From assembly GCA_020635205.1 (NCBI GenBank), contig JACKAE010000003.1:682001-746000 (forward strand): a stretch of 64,000 bases of DNA. The letters are read 5' to 3'. Position numbers and translations under genes: made by a program. The notes under the pieces were generated by a model, which saw only the letters and a list, made by a program, of their open reading frames with translations, searched no databases and was not told the DNA's origin. Below are positions 54,626 through 63,461 of this stretch, one piece after another (within the stretch, counting starts at the first letter, position 1; every line of letters begins with the position of its first letter). The stretch is from Ignavibacteria bacterium. Its GTDB lineage: Bacteria > Bacteroidota > Ignavibacteria > OLB7.

Positions 54626-54662
54626 TCGGACGACCGAAACGCAAATGGCTTCAATCGTCCGA
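54626..54662. repeat. Inverted repeat after the thioredoxin-like gene
   Basis: TCGGACGA and TCGTCCGA arms with a 21-base loop. No T-run follows. It might end the thioredoxin-like gene transcript; weak evidence. Confidence 0.4.
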
Positions 54663-54697
54663 AACGCACGTTTGATTCTCAGGTGAAGGTAGAGCTT

Positions 54698-55222
54698 CTA
54701 TTCTTTGACTTCATTTCCTGTGCTTGTACCACTCTGTGTGTCAACAAAATCTTCAAAAGAAACAGTCAGGTGGTGATCTCCACCAAAATACTGGAGAAAG
54801 CGGAGAAACGCATCGGGCTTCTGGTATCCCGGCATTAAGGTCAGAACCTCTCCATTCTCGTTGACAAAGCCAGTAGCAGGGTATCCTCGCACCTGCCACG
54901 CTGCGGCAAACTGACGAGCCGAGTACGTTGAGCCATCATAGATTACGGAATCCCCTTTCTCCGGGTTGAACTTCACAGCAAGGTAGTGTTCCTTCACGTA
55001 AGCAGCCACACCACTATCGGCATACGTATCACGATCCATCCGCTTGCACCAACCACACCAATCTGTGTAGAAGTCAATCAATATCTTCTTGTTAGAAGTT
55101 TTGGCCTGTTCTAATGCAGTATTAATGTCGAGCCATTGAATGCCGGCAGCTTTCTCCTGAGCCTGAAGATTGAAGGCAAACAGGCAAACTATTGCGGCAG
55201 CGACGAGGGTTCGTTTGTTCAT
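54698..55222 (-). CDS. Periplasmic thioredoxin-like protein (Thioredoxin_7 type)
   Basis: A 174-residue exported thioredoxin-fold protein. The signal peptide ends in NLQAQ (residue 21). The fold starts with KKILIDFYTDWCGWCKRMD; the active site is CGWC at residues 56-59, between the usual Trp and Lys. AVKFNPEKGDSVI and VRGYPATGFVNENGEVLTLMPGY give the rest of the fold, including the cis-proline. It probably reduces or forms disulfides in the periplasm. It is the upstream neighbour of the M61 peptidase on the same strand. Confidence 0.9.
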   Translation of the reverse strand: MNKRTLVAAAIVCLFAFNLQAQEKAAGIQWLDINTALEQAKTSNKKILIDFYTDWCGWCKRMDRDTYADSGVAAYVKEHYLAVKFNPEKGDSVIYDGSTYSARQFAAAWQVRGYPATGFVNENGEVLTLMPGYQKPDAFLRFLQYFGGDHHLTVSFEDFVDTQSGTSTGNEVKE

Positions 55223-55365
55223 TAGGTTACTCCGTTAATTCTATGTGGTGATTGAAAAACGCTCAGATGTCAATTATTAATAGATGATGGCAAAGGTCAT
55301 TGCCCCCACACTTTATTCATATCCTACTCTATAAACTCTCAACTCTACACACTCTATAACCCCTA

Positions 55366-56652
55366 CTACGTTTTTTGCTTTTTCTTCTTCGCTGAGGGAA
55401 AGAGAATGTTGTTCAGGATCAGACGATAGCCGGGAGAATTTTTGTGTAGAGCTAAATCGGTCGGTGGATCGTGAATTGCGTGTTGATAATCTTCCGGGTC
55501 GTGCCCTGCATAGAATGTAAATGTTCCGCGACCAAAGTTGCCGGTAATATACTTCACCTCGTCGGTTCCTTCACGCTCAGCTAAGACAATTATGTTCTTT
55601 TTGATGAACTCCTTGTGGAAGGCTGTTGTCTGTCCTAAAAATCCGTCGACAACACCAACATGGCACTGCGTTAACATTGTTGGGACAGGATCGTGTTTTG
55701 CCGAGAAGTCGAAGAGTGTGAAGCGATCATTTGCTGCGGTTGAGTAGATATTCGGTTGTACGTCAATCGAAGAGTATTCGTACTGGAATGGATCCTCTTC
55801 CACTTTGAAGTTCTCAAACGCTAACGTCTGCGTAAAGTCGAGCTTACTCTGCATCGCCGGATCGGCTGGGTCACCATCAAAAATGTCTGAACAAATATCG
55901 GTGTTCTGCGCTGCAAGTGCTACATCGTACGTGTCGGTTGCCGAGCACATAGCGAAGAGGAAACCACCTCCGGCGATATATTCCTTGATCGTCTTTGCAA
56001 CGTCGAGCTTCAACTGCGAGACCTTCTTGTAGCCCAACTCTTCCGCGGTCGTCTCCAGAAGTGCCACCTGTTGCAAGTACCACGGCTCGAAACGGTGAGT
56101 TGCGTAGAACTTCCCATACTGACCGGTGAAATCTTCGTGGTGAAGGTGGAGCCAATCATAATTCTTCAGCTTCCCCTCCATCACTTCCTTGTCCCAGATT
56201 TTATCGTATGGAATTTCTGCATACTCCATCGCCATCGTTACGGCGTCATCCCAGGGTTGGAAGTTTGGCGGGACGTAGACGGCAACTTTTGGGGCAGTCT
56301 CCATTCTCACAATATCCATGTTTGCCAACTCGTTCTGCACCTCGCTGTAGATCACCGCAGCCCCAGCACCACTTACCCCCTCAAACGAGACCCCACGAAT
56401 ACGGCACTCAGCGGCAATGAAGTCGGCATACTCTACCATGAACGAGCCGCCACGATAGTTTAGCAGCCAATCGACCTCATATCCTTTGTTTAGCACCCAG
56501 TAGGCAATGCCATACGCCTTCAAGTGATCGGCTTGTGCATCGTCCATTGGGATGAGAAGTTTTGAGACCTGTGCGTGGAGAACTCCAGTGCCAACGAGAA
56601 GAGGCAGCATGGAGAACAGAATCCGTACTATATACTTTCTTGTCTTGTTCAT
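55366..56652 (-). CDS. Secreted GATase1-like protein, often named asparagine synthetase B in Bacteroidota
   Basis: A 428-residue exported protein starting at ATG 56652; the signal peptide (MLPLLVGTGVLHAQ) ends near 27. The body starts SKLLIPMDDAQADHLKAYGI, which is the beginning of a family that databases name asparagine synthetase B. It has no N-terminal cysteine glutaminase and no ATP pyrophosphatase motif, so that name is almost certainly wrong. AGGGFLFAMCSATDTYDVALA looks like the nucleophile elbow of a class I glutamine amidotransferase-like fold, with a cysteine in the loop. The tail is very basic (SAKKKKQKT). Function unknown. Confidence 0.7.
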   Translation of the reverse strand: MNKTRKYIVRILFSMLPLLVGTGVLHAQVSKLLIPMDDAQADHLKAYGIAYWVLNKGYEVDWLLNYRGGSFMVEYADFIAAECRIRGVSFEGVSGAGAAVIYSEVQNELANMDIVRMETAPKVAVYVPPNFQPWDDAVTMAMEYAEIPYDKIWDKEVMEGKLKNYDWLHLHHEDFTGQYGKFYATHRFEPWYLQQVALLETTAEELGYKKVSQLKLDVAKTIKEYIAGGGFLFAMCSATDTYDVALAAQNTDICSDIFDGDPADPAMQSKLDFTQTLAFENFKVEEDPFQYEYSSIDVQPNIYSTAANDRFTLFDFSAKHDPVPTMLTQCHVGVVDGFLGQTTAFHKEFIKKNIIVLAEREGTDEVKYITGNFGRGTFTFYAGHDPEDYQHAIHDPPTDLALHKNSPGYRLILNNILFPSAKKKKQKT

Positions 56653-56794
56653 CACTCAATATAATTTTCAAAGCAGGTGATTTTGAACGTAGACCTTTAC
56701 TTCCAACAATTGCGACACTGTTCCCCTTCTGTAGGATCTTTATGGTCTTTGCCGCATTGGTCGAGCAATAGACGTTGTGCTCTCTCGACTCATA

Positions 56795-56915
56795 GTAACT
56801 CCCGACTTTTAGTCGGGAGACTTTGGAAGTAAGGGAAGAAACGGCTTAAAGCCGTTTTCTCCTATGCTGCGGTTCTACTGCACCCCGATGAATCGGGGTG
56901 TTAAGTGATTACCTC
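56795..56915 (-). repeat. Three-hairpin dispersed repeat, copy C (inverted)
   Basis: Read on the - strand it has the same order as copies A and B: ACACCCCGATTCATCGGGGTG, AAACGGCTTTAAGCCGTTT and CTCCCGACTAAAAGTCGGGAG. It fills much of the 311-bp gap between the GATase-like gene and hflX. Confidence 0.8.
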
Positions 56916-56963
56916 ATTAACTACCCATAGATCATCAAGAAGGAATTCTCCTCCTTACTATCA

Positions 56964-58298
56964 TCACTCTACGTCCGAAACTTCTGGCATTTCCTCCACA
57001 ACTTCGGCTTTTGCAGCTGCCAATGTTTTCTCCACATAGTCCCCCATCTTTGGGCTGAACCGGAAGTGTAGGTAGCCAGACTCATCATCAAACATCTTCT
57101 CCAATGGTTCAATCCACTCGTGCAGCTTCGCAACGTGATGCCAGTGGCTAATCGGTATGCGGACAATCCGCTCACCGTAAGTCTCTTCAACTCGCATAGC
57201 AATTTTCTCGCGAAGTGCGTGAACTCCCAATCCGGTTGCCGCAGAGATTGCCACGCTGTCGGGATAGCGATCGATCAGCGCACGGAGTTTATCGTTCGTA
57301 GGCTCTACCAGGTCAATCTTGTTGAAGACCATCAGCACAGGAAGTTCTCCTGCCTCGATCTCCTTCAACGTCTCCTCAACAACGGCAATCTGTTCGAGAA
57401 CGCTGGCTGAGGAAATATCGACAACGTGAAGGAGAAGATCGGCCTCCCGAGCTTCAGCCAAGGTAGAGTGGAATCCGGCAAGAAGGTGGGACGGAAGTTT
57501 ACGGATAAACCCGACCGTGTCACTTAACAAGATTGTTCTTCCCGGCTTCAATTCAACTTGCCGAACGGTTGTGTCTAACGTGGCGAAGAGTCGATCTTCT
57601 GCATGAACTTCCGTCTCGCCAATCAGCTCGTTCATCAGCGTTGATTTGCCCGCATTCGTGTAGCCAACTAACGAGACCCGGAACATCTCTGTTCGCCCTT
57701 TTCTTTGGGTTTCACGCTGCGTTTCAATCTTCGTCAATTTCTCCCGCAGATGTGAAATACGGGTTTTGATAATTCTTCGGTCGGTCTCAATCTGCGTCTC
57801 ACCCGGTCCCTTTGTTCCGATACCACCATACTGTTTGGAAAGGTGAGTCCACATCCGAGTTAGGCGGGGCATCAGGTAGAGTAACTGGGCAAGCTCTACC
57901 TGCGTGCGCGCTTCTCGCGAACGAGCACGCGAGGCGAAGATGTCCAGAATCAGGCCGCTCCGATCAACAACTTTCACCTCAAGCTCACGCTCCAGATTCC
58001 GAAGCTGAACAGGGGAAAGATCATCGTCGACAATCACGAGGTTTATCGACTCATCTTCCTCAATGAGTGCTTTCACCTCTTCTACTTTTCCCTTCCCTAC
58101 GTACGATGCCCCATCGGGTCGTGCAAGTGCTTGAATCACTCGGTGAACCGTATCGGCTCCGGCAGTGTCGGCAAGCAACTCAAGCTCAGCAATGTGTTCC
58201 TCGGCAACCTCACGAGTTGTGGGGTAGACGATAAGTCCGAGGAGAATAGCCCGTTCACGGACGTTCGGATTGGGCGAATGAAGTTTTTTCTCGATCAA
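56964..58298 (-). CDS. hflX: Ribosome-associated GTPase HflX
   Basis: A 444-residue GTPase that splits stalled ribosomes. The longer open frame begins at TTG 58430 with a Phe/His-rich segment unlike HflX; the TTG at 58298 (MIEKKLHSPNPN) matches family starts better, but neither start is certain. The N-terminal ATP/ribosome-binding domain has GKGKVEEVKALIEE and QLRNLERELEVKVVDRSGLILDIFASRA, with KGPGETQIETDRR preceding a coiled coil. The G domain has GYTNAGKST (G1), DTVGFI (G3) and NKIDL (G4). It starts 142 bp downstream of the purine phosphorylase stop. Confidence 0.93.
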   Translation of the reverse strand: MIEKKLHSPNPNVRERAILLGLIVYPTTREVAEEHIAELELLADTAGADTVHRVIQALARPDGASYVGKGKVEEVKALIEEDESINLVIVDDDLSPVQLRNLERELEVKVVDRSGLILDIFASRARSREARTQVELAQLLYLMPRLTRMWTHLSKQYGGIGTKGPGETQIETDRRIIKTRISHLREKLTKIETQRETQRKGRTEMFRVSLVGYTNAGKSTLMNELIGETEVHAEDRLFATLDTTVRQVELKPGRTILLSDTVGFIRKLPSHLLAGFHSTLAEAREADLLLHVVDISSASVLEQIAVVEETLKEIEAGELPVLMVFNKIDLVEPTNDKLRALIDRYPDSVAISAATGLGVHALREKIAMRVEETYGERIVRIPISHWHHVAKLHEWIEPLEKMFDDESGYLHFRFSPKMGDYVEKTLAAAKAEVVEEMPEVSDVE

Positions 58299-58439
58299 AT
58301 TAACAGGTACTTGATGTGAGTATTTCAGTATTAAGCGGGGGGGATGACGAAGGAAGAAGGTGAAGAATGTGTGTGGCTTTGGTGTTTCTTGGTGCACTTG
58401 GTGGTAAAATAATCCCAAGAACACCACCAATACCGGTGA

Positions 58440-59261
58440 TTATGGAATTCTCTTGATGACCTCAATCATAATCTGCGTTACCTTCGGCTCGGCCTTCCCC
58501 GCCGCTGCGATAATTTCTGGAATGCTCACCGGCTCAAGGTTATCGGGGAAGCACTCATCTGTGATAATCGAGATACCGAAGACTTTCATCTCCATGTGCC
58601 GAGCAACGATCACCTCCGGCACTGTGCTCATCCCAACGACATCTGCACCAATTCCCCGCAGGAACCGATACTCTGCTCGGGTCTCCAGATTTGGACCTGG
58701 AACGGCAACGTAAACACCACGGTGAACTTTCACTTTCAGGTCGAGCGCAGCCTCCTCGGCAATTCCTAACAACTCAAAACTATATGGCTCGGACATATCG
58801 GGGAAACGTGGCCCGAGTCTGTCGTCGTTCGGTCCAATCAGTGGATTATCCCCAATCAAGTTAATGTGGTCATCCATCAACATGATGTCACCACGCCTAT
58901 AGAGAGGATTCATTCCACCACAGGCATTGGAGACCAGAAGAGTTTGAGCACCTAATGCCTGCATAACGCGGACAGGAAAGGTGATCTCCTTCATCGAATA
59001 TCCTTCGTAGTAGTGGAAACGTCCCTGCATTGCAACGATAGATTTCCCTCCGAGCGTTCCGAAGATCAGACGTCCTTCGTGCGACTCAACAGTTGAGCGG
59101 ACAAATCCTGGTATCGCACTATACTCGATACTCAAGTTCTCCTCAATTGCACCGGCAACCCCACCGAGACCAGTTCCAATAATGATACCGACAGTTGGTA
59201 GAGCATCTGTGTGTTGACGGATGGCAGCTACAGCACTATCAATCTGTTCTCTCAAAGACAT
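58440..59261 (-). CDS. punA: Trimeric purine nucleoside phosphorylase
   Basis: A 273-residue PNP of the trimeric class that cleaves inosine/guanosine with phosphate in purine salvage. Landmarks: the phosphate-binding GTGLGGVAG, SHEGRLIFG, QGRFHYYEGY, the LLVSNACGGMNPLYRRGDIM loop, AVPGPNLETRAE, and VVGMSTVPEVIVARH. The segment carrying the base-binding residue reads SIITDECFPD, in which Asp stands where mammalian PNP has Asn243; this occurs in some bacterial PNP and MTA phosphorylases, so specificity is open. A large repeat-filled region lies upstream. Confidence 0.92.
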   Translation of the reverse strand: MSLREQIDSAVAAIRQHTDALPTVGIIIGTGLGGVAGAIEENLSIEYSAIPGFVRSTVESHEGRLIFGTLGGKSIVAMQGRFHYYEGYSMKEITFPVRVMQALGAQTLLVSNACGGMNPLYRRGDIMLMDDHINLIGDNPLIGPNDDRLGPRFPDMSEPYSFELLGIAEEAALDLKVKVHRGVYVAVPGPNLETRAEYRFLRGIGADVVGMSTVPEVIVARHMEMKVFGISIITDECFPDNLEPVSIPEIIAAAGKAEPKVTQIMIEVIKRIP

Positions 59262-59682
59262 TGTGGATCAATTCAAAAGGCAAAATGAAAAATTCAAAAA
59301 GGAGAGTTGGCGTATCCCGCCCAGCCCCCCTTCTGTTCTCTCTACCGGAAAGATTACAACCAGACTGCAAAGCTCTTCTTCTGCACTCTCTTACTCATAC
59401 ACTCTAAACTCTACTACTCTGGCTCCGGGGGCTTGCGCCGCCCGGCCATGCTTCAGTTCTCCCTTCGGGAGAGGCCTGTACCTGACGCCATGCCCTTCTC
59501 TTACACTCTCAAACTCTCTCACTCTCTTACTCATACACTCTAAACTCTACTACTCTGGCTCCGGGGGCTTGCGCCGCCCGGCCACGCTTCTGTTCTCCCT
59601 TCGGGAGAGGCTTGTGCCTGACGCCATGCTCTTCTCTTACACTCTCAAACTCCCTCACTCTCTTACTCATACACTCTTAACC
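59262..59682. repeat. Tandem pair of 136-bp GC-rich repeat units
   Basis: Units start at 59391 and 59527 with exactly 136-bp period; a truncated third starts at 59663. Each has an ACTCT-rich edge and a core GGCTCCGGGGGCTTGCGCCG with CTCCCTTCGGGAG hairpin. The same core occurs at 63183 and 63326. The two 136-bp units differ by only a few bases. No gene lies here. Confidence 0.85.
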
Positions 59683-61146
59683 CTACCCTCTTGCCCAAGC
59701 ATGGCGAAGCGAGAGGTAACCGGCAAAACCGAAACCGAAAAGATACATAAGCTGGAAGGGAAGAGCGGCAATTTCCACTAACCAGATCGAAATAGCAATT
59801 CCGACAGCAAAGTAGAATGCGAGCAGCAGTTCGATCACTGTACCAAGACTGATCTTCGAGAAGCGGTAGAGGCTTCGGGTCCAGGTGTCTTCCTTCTTCG
59901 TGATATTATACTTTGGTGTCCTCTTGAACTCGCTCTTCTTGTTGAAGACCGCCTCGAGAACAGCCTTTGTGTTATTCACAGCCAAACCCATCGTTCCGGC
60001 CATAAAGACTGGGAAGAGGAGCATCCTCCGCTTCCAATCTCCCCGAATATCACGCTGCGCAACGAGGTAGAAGAGAAAAGTAGAAATCGAGGCGAGAATA
60101 AAAATCGCCATCAAGTTGTAGTACAAGTCGAGTTCTGGGTGTGCCTTCTTAATGAGAATAATCGGAAGGTTTAGCAACGCAATGAAGAGAATGAAAGGGA
60201 AGACAACATTCGACGTTAAGTGAACCGTTGCGTGCAGTTTCACCAACAATGGCTGATCGCTCTGCCAGACACGCCAAAGATGTTTCTTAGCAGTCTCAAT
60301 TGCCCCTTTCGTCCAGCGGAACTGTTGCAGCTTCAGACCGTTCACCTCTGCCGGCAATTCAGCAGGAACTGTGACATCGTTCAAGTAGAGGAACCGCCAT
60401 CCACTGAGCTGAGCACGATAGGAGAGATCGAGGTCTTCTGTCAACGTATCGCTGTGCCAATCTCCTGCCTCGATAATACAGCTCTTGCGCCATACACCAG
60501 CTGTTCCATTGAAGTTGATAAAGACTCGGGCACGATTTCGCACTTGTTGCTCCATCGCGAAGTGAGCATCCAACGCCATCGCCTGCACGCGAGTTAGCAG
60601 ACTGTAGTCACTATTGATATGCTCCCACCGAGCCTGCACCATGCCGATACCGGGATCTCCCACAAGGTGAGGAACAGTATCGCGAAGAAAATTTGAACTC
60701 GGAATAAAGTCCGCATCGAAGATAGCCAAGAACTCTCCCCGAGCCACAGATAGCCCCTCCTTCAGAGCACCCGCTTTGAATCCAGAACGATTGGTACGGT
60801 GAAGCAGTTTCACGTCGTATCCCTCTGCCACCTTTCGATCAACAACGGTTTGGGAGAGAAGAACAGTGTCATCCGTGGAATCATCCAGAACCTGAATCTC
60901 CAGCCTCTCTTTCGGCCAATCCAGTTCGCAAACGGCACTGATAAGGCGTTCAACCACATAACGCTCGTTAAACACCGGTAGCTGCACTGTCACCAACGGC
61001 AATTCGCTGTCGGGCAGAAGAGGGCCAAGTTGTGGATCACTCGGCTTCAATCGCAAGTAGGTGATAACCATCACCAGACCATAGAGGCCGAAGATTGATA
61101 GGACTGATAAGGCCAGAACGTAAAAACCAAGAAGAATCAATTCCAT
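59683..61146 (-). CDS. Processive-type membrane glycosyltransferase, family 2 (cellulose synthase-like)
   Basis: A 487-residue enzyme with an N-terminal helix (about 5-30), a GT2 catalytic domain (LPVFNERYVVERLISAV, VLDDSTDDT, IFDADFIPSSNFL, LTEDLDLSYR) and the QFRWTKG segment matching the QxxRW motif of processive synthases. Four or more C-terminal helices follow (VHLTSNVVFPFILFIALLNL, FILASISTFLFYLVAQ, plus two near the end). Family members make beta-glucans or mannans, or transfer to lipids in ceramide-like pathways. It is 122 bp downstream of the lptE-like gene on the same strand. Confidence 0.88.
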   Translation of the reverse strand: MELILLGFYVLALSVLSIFGLYGLVMVITYLRLKPSDPQLGPLLPDSELPLVTVQLPVFNERYVVERLISAVCELDWPKERLEIQVLDDSTDDTVLLSQTVVDRKVAEGYDVKLLHRTNRSGFKAGALKEGLSVARGEFLAIFDADFIPSSNFLRDTVPHLVGDPGIGMVQARWEHINSDYSLLTRVQAMALDAHFAMEQQVRNRARVFINFNGTAGVWRKSCIIEAGDWHSDTLTEDLDLSYRAQLSGWRFLYLNDVTVPAELPAEVNGLKLQQFRWTKGAIETAKKHLWRVWQSDQPLLVKLHATVHLTSNVVFPFILFIALLNLPIILIKKAHPELDLYYNLMAIFILASISTFLFYLVAQRDIRGDWKRRMLLFPVFMAGTMGLAVNNTKAVLEAVFNKKSEFKRTPKYNITKKEDTWTRSLYRFSKISLGTVIELLLAFYFAVGIAISIWLVEIAALPFQLMYLFGFGFAGYLSLRHAWARG

Positions 61147-61268
61147 AAAAAGCTAAAGCTCTTCTCTTTCGACAAACGGATTTCTGAAAATTCTTTCCAG
61201 AAGTTCCACGGGGAGACCTCCCCATATCCATAAACAATGCTCGAAGAGCACTTTGTATTAGAACGGGA

Positions 61269-61802
61269 TTACCAGTCGGCAACTGTTGCCAACAAAATTT
61301 CATTTGAGAGATTATCTATTGCCTCGGCCACCGCAGCATCTTCCCCTGACTGCCCTTCAGATATATCATAGGAAGATTCCCCCTTAAAGAGACGCCCTTC
61401 GAAGATAGCTCGACTTCTAACGTTGTCGTAGAACGTTGCGCGAGCTTCAATTACCACGCCGCGAACAGTCTCTCGATCAACCGATGAGACTGCAAGCCGG
61501 ATATCGTTCCGAACGGTAGTAATAGTAACATCTAAGCGAGAATTGGCCTCGCTGTCGTCAATCACACGCAAACTATTATCTGACCGGAATCGGTCGATCA
61601 ACTCGTTTGTCAAGTCGAATCGGATCGTCGAACGACCAAAGCCACTATTGTCCTCAGCCTGAGGTATCAGAACAGTCTTCAGGTGCGCTGGAGCCGACCC
61701 CCCACGAAATGAGTAGCACCCGGGGAGAAAGAGGGTCAGTAGGAGAAGACCCGTTAGAGGCAACGCTCTTCGATCTCCCTTCTGGCTCCCCCTCTCACAC
61801 AT
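61269..61802 (-). CDS. LptE-like outer-membrane lipoprotein
   Basis: A 177-residue lipoprotein. ATG 61802 is chosen because the longer open frame overlaps the end of the sigma-54 activator; the lipobox LFLPGC ends the signal peptide near residue 28. Body: YSFRGGSAPAHLKTVLIPQAEDNSG, FDLTNELIDRFRSDNSLRVID, and VVIEARATFYDNV, the LptE pattern with an alpha-beta sandwich. LptE is the plug of the LptD LPS translocon. The gene follows a sigma-54 activator, an arrangement I recall as common in Bacteroidota and Chlorobi. Confidence 0.82.
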   Translation of the reverse strand: MCERGSQKGDRRALPLTGLLLLTLFLPGCYSFRGGSAPAHLKTVLIPQAEDNSGFGRSTIRFDLTNELIDRFRSDNSLRVIDDSEANSRLDVTITTVRNDIRLAVSSVDRETVRGVVIEARATFYDNVRSRAIFEGRLFKGESSYDISEGQSGEDAAVAEAIDNLSNEILLATVADW

Positions 61803-61848
61803 CTCGCCCCACCCGATGAGGTTATTATTCCAGTTCTTACACTCTATG

Positions 61849-63063
61849 TTATTCCTCACCTGGCTCTTCCTCCACACCATCGTCGTCGTCGATATATCCT
61901 TCTTCTTTGTACTGATTCAACTTCCGGTAGAGTGTCCGCTCGCTAATCCCGAGTGCATCGGCAGCCCGACGCCTGCTGTTGTTGAACTTTCGGAGCGCGC
62001 CAATAATCATTGTGCGCTCTATTTCTTCGAGATTCAGTGTATCGAGACGATCAATTAGGTTGTTAGCTTCCTTCTCTGAGGGGGGAAGCGCAAACTGTTC
62101 GGGATTAGGAGCAATTCCTTCTCTTCCACCATAGCTCCCCTGCACAACTTCTTTTAGGGCGACAACTTCGTTGCGCAGATCGATCAATGCGCGGTAAATC
62201 AACTCCCGCTCGGCTTGCTCCGGTGTTTTGCCCGGTAAGTGCACAACCCCGTATGGATTCATCCGAGGTCGCATTCGCGACGTATCAAGGTGCTCGAAAA
62301 CTGTGTCGGCAGTGATCTTCTCAGCCTGTTCAAGCGTAATAATCAACTCAGTAAAATTCTTCAGCTCTCGAATGTTTCCGGGCCAAGGATACTCGAGCAG
62401 CACTTCCATTGCATCAGGCGCAATTCCCCCAAATGGAATGCCAAGCCGCGCGGAGGCATGGTAGGCAAAGTAGGCGAAGAGCAACTGAATATCTTCGCGG
62501 CGCTCGCGGAGGGGGGGAATAAATATCTTTGCGGAGTTCAGCCGGTAGTAGAGATCGTGGCGGAACTCCCCGCGTGAGACTGCCTCCTCCAGATCACGGT
62601 TCGTAGCTGCCACTACCCGCACGTCGGTTGTCTGTTCCTCGGTGCTTCCAACCCGGGTAAACGTGCCAGACTCCAGCACACGAAGTAATTTCACCTGCGT
62701 CGCGGGAGTCAGTTCTCCGATCTCATCGAGAAAAATCGTTCCTTTGTCGGCTACCTCGAAAATTCCCTTTCGCGACTCTACTGCTCCGGTAAAGGCTCCC
62801 TTCTCGTGTCCGAATAACTCTGATTCGAGAAGTGTCTCCGGTATAGCTCCACAATTGATGGAGAGCATCTTTTTCTCTGCACGGCTACTAAGTCGGTGAA
62901 GTGCCTGAGCAAACACTTCCTTCCCAACGCCACTCTCACCAATCAGAAGAACAGTTAAATCAGTGGGAGCCACGCGCCGCAGTGTCTCCACCGCCTCGCG
63001 AACCGCAGTGGAGCGTCCGATAATACCAAGTTCTTCCTGGGAAATATCTGTTGCGATACTCAT
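61849..63063 (-). CDS. Sigma-54-dependent transcriptional activator without receiver domain
   Basis: A 404-residue AAA+ activator. The chain starts almost directly with the AAA+ domain (about 12-245): Walker A GESGVGKE at 42-49, sigma-54 contacting GAFTGA at 89-94, Walker B GTIFLDEIGEL, and RLNSAKIFIPPLRERREDI with PWPGNIRELKN. There is no N-terminal response-regulator domain, as in PspF. A linker leads to a Fis-type helix-turn-helix (NNSRRRAADALGISERTLYRKLNQY) and an acidic tail. It needs RpoN to act. It is upstream of lptE (46 bp) on the same strand. Confidence 0.93.
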   Translation of the reverse strand: MSIATDISQEELGIIGRSTAVREAVETLRRVAPTDLTVLLIGESGVGKEVFAQALHRLSSRAEKKMLSINCGAIPETLLESELFGHEKGAFTGAVESRKGIFEVADKGTIFLDEIGELTPATQVKLLRVLESGTFTRVGSTEEQTTDVRVVAATNRDLEEAVSRGEFRHDLYYRLNSAKIFIPPLRERREDIQLLFAYFAYHASARLGIPFGGIAPDAMEVLLEYPWPGNIRELKNFTELIITLEQAEKITADTVFEHLDTSRMRPRMNPYGVVHLPGKTPEQAERELIYRALIDLRNEVVALKEVVQGSYGGREGIAPNPEQFALPPSEKEANNLIDRLDTLNLEEIERTMIIGALRKFNNSRRRAADALGISERTLYRKLNQYKEEGYIDDDDGVEEEPGEE

Positions 63064-63461
63064 AGCTATGTTTTACAGACTCACAGCAGAATCAACCATG
63101 AGCCTTCGGCTTGCGAAGCTCTACTCAATCACTCTTATACTCATACACTCACGAACTCTCTCACTCTTATCTCTACTATTCTGGCTCCGGGGGCTTGCGC
63201 CGCCCGGCCACGCTTCAGTCCTCCCTTCGGGAGATGCCTACACTTATCTGCAATGACTTTCTCATACACTCTCAACTCTCTGACTCATACACTCTTAATT
63301 CTCTCACTCACATCTCTACTATTCTGGCTCCGGGGGCTTGCGCCGCCCGGCCACGCTTCAGTCCTCCCTTCGGGAGATGCCTACACTTATCTGCATTGCC
63401 GTTCTCTTACACTCCAACTCTATGAACTCTACACACTCTCAACTCTACGAACTCATTCCAC
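63064..63461. repeat. Tandem pair of 143-bp GC-rich repeat units
   Basis: Same core GGCTCCGGGGGCTTGCGCCG as at 59421, here at 63183 and 63326, with the CTCCCTTCGGGAG hairpin after it. The flanks are ACTCT-rich low complexity (for example ACTCTCAACTCTACGAACTC near the end). No gene lies here. Confidence 0.85.

Noticed and set aside
58299..58430. N-terminal extension of HflX
   Set aside because: The added segment is rich in Phe, His and Pro and has no match to HflX starts; kept only as a note.
59262..59682. Coding region with 186 residues on the + strand
   Set aside because: The frame is a product of low-complexity ACTCT repeats; composition (Ser, Leu, Pro, Thr) and repetition argue against a protein.
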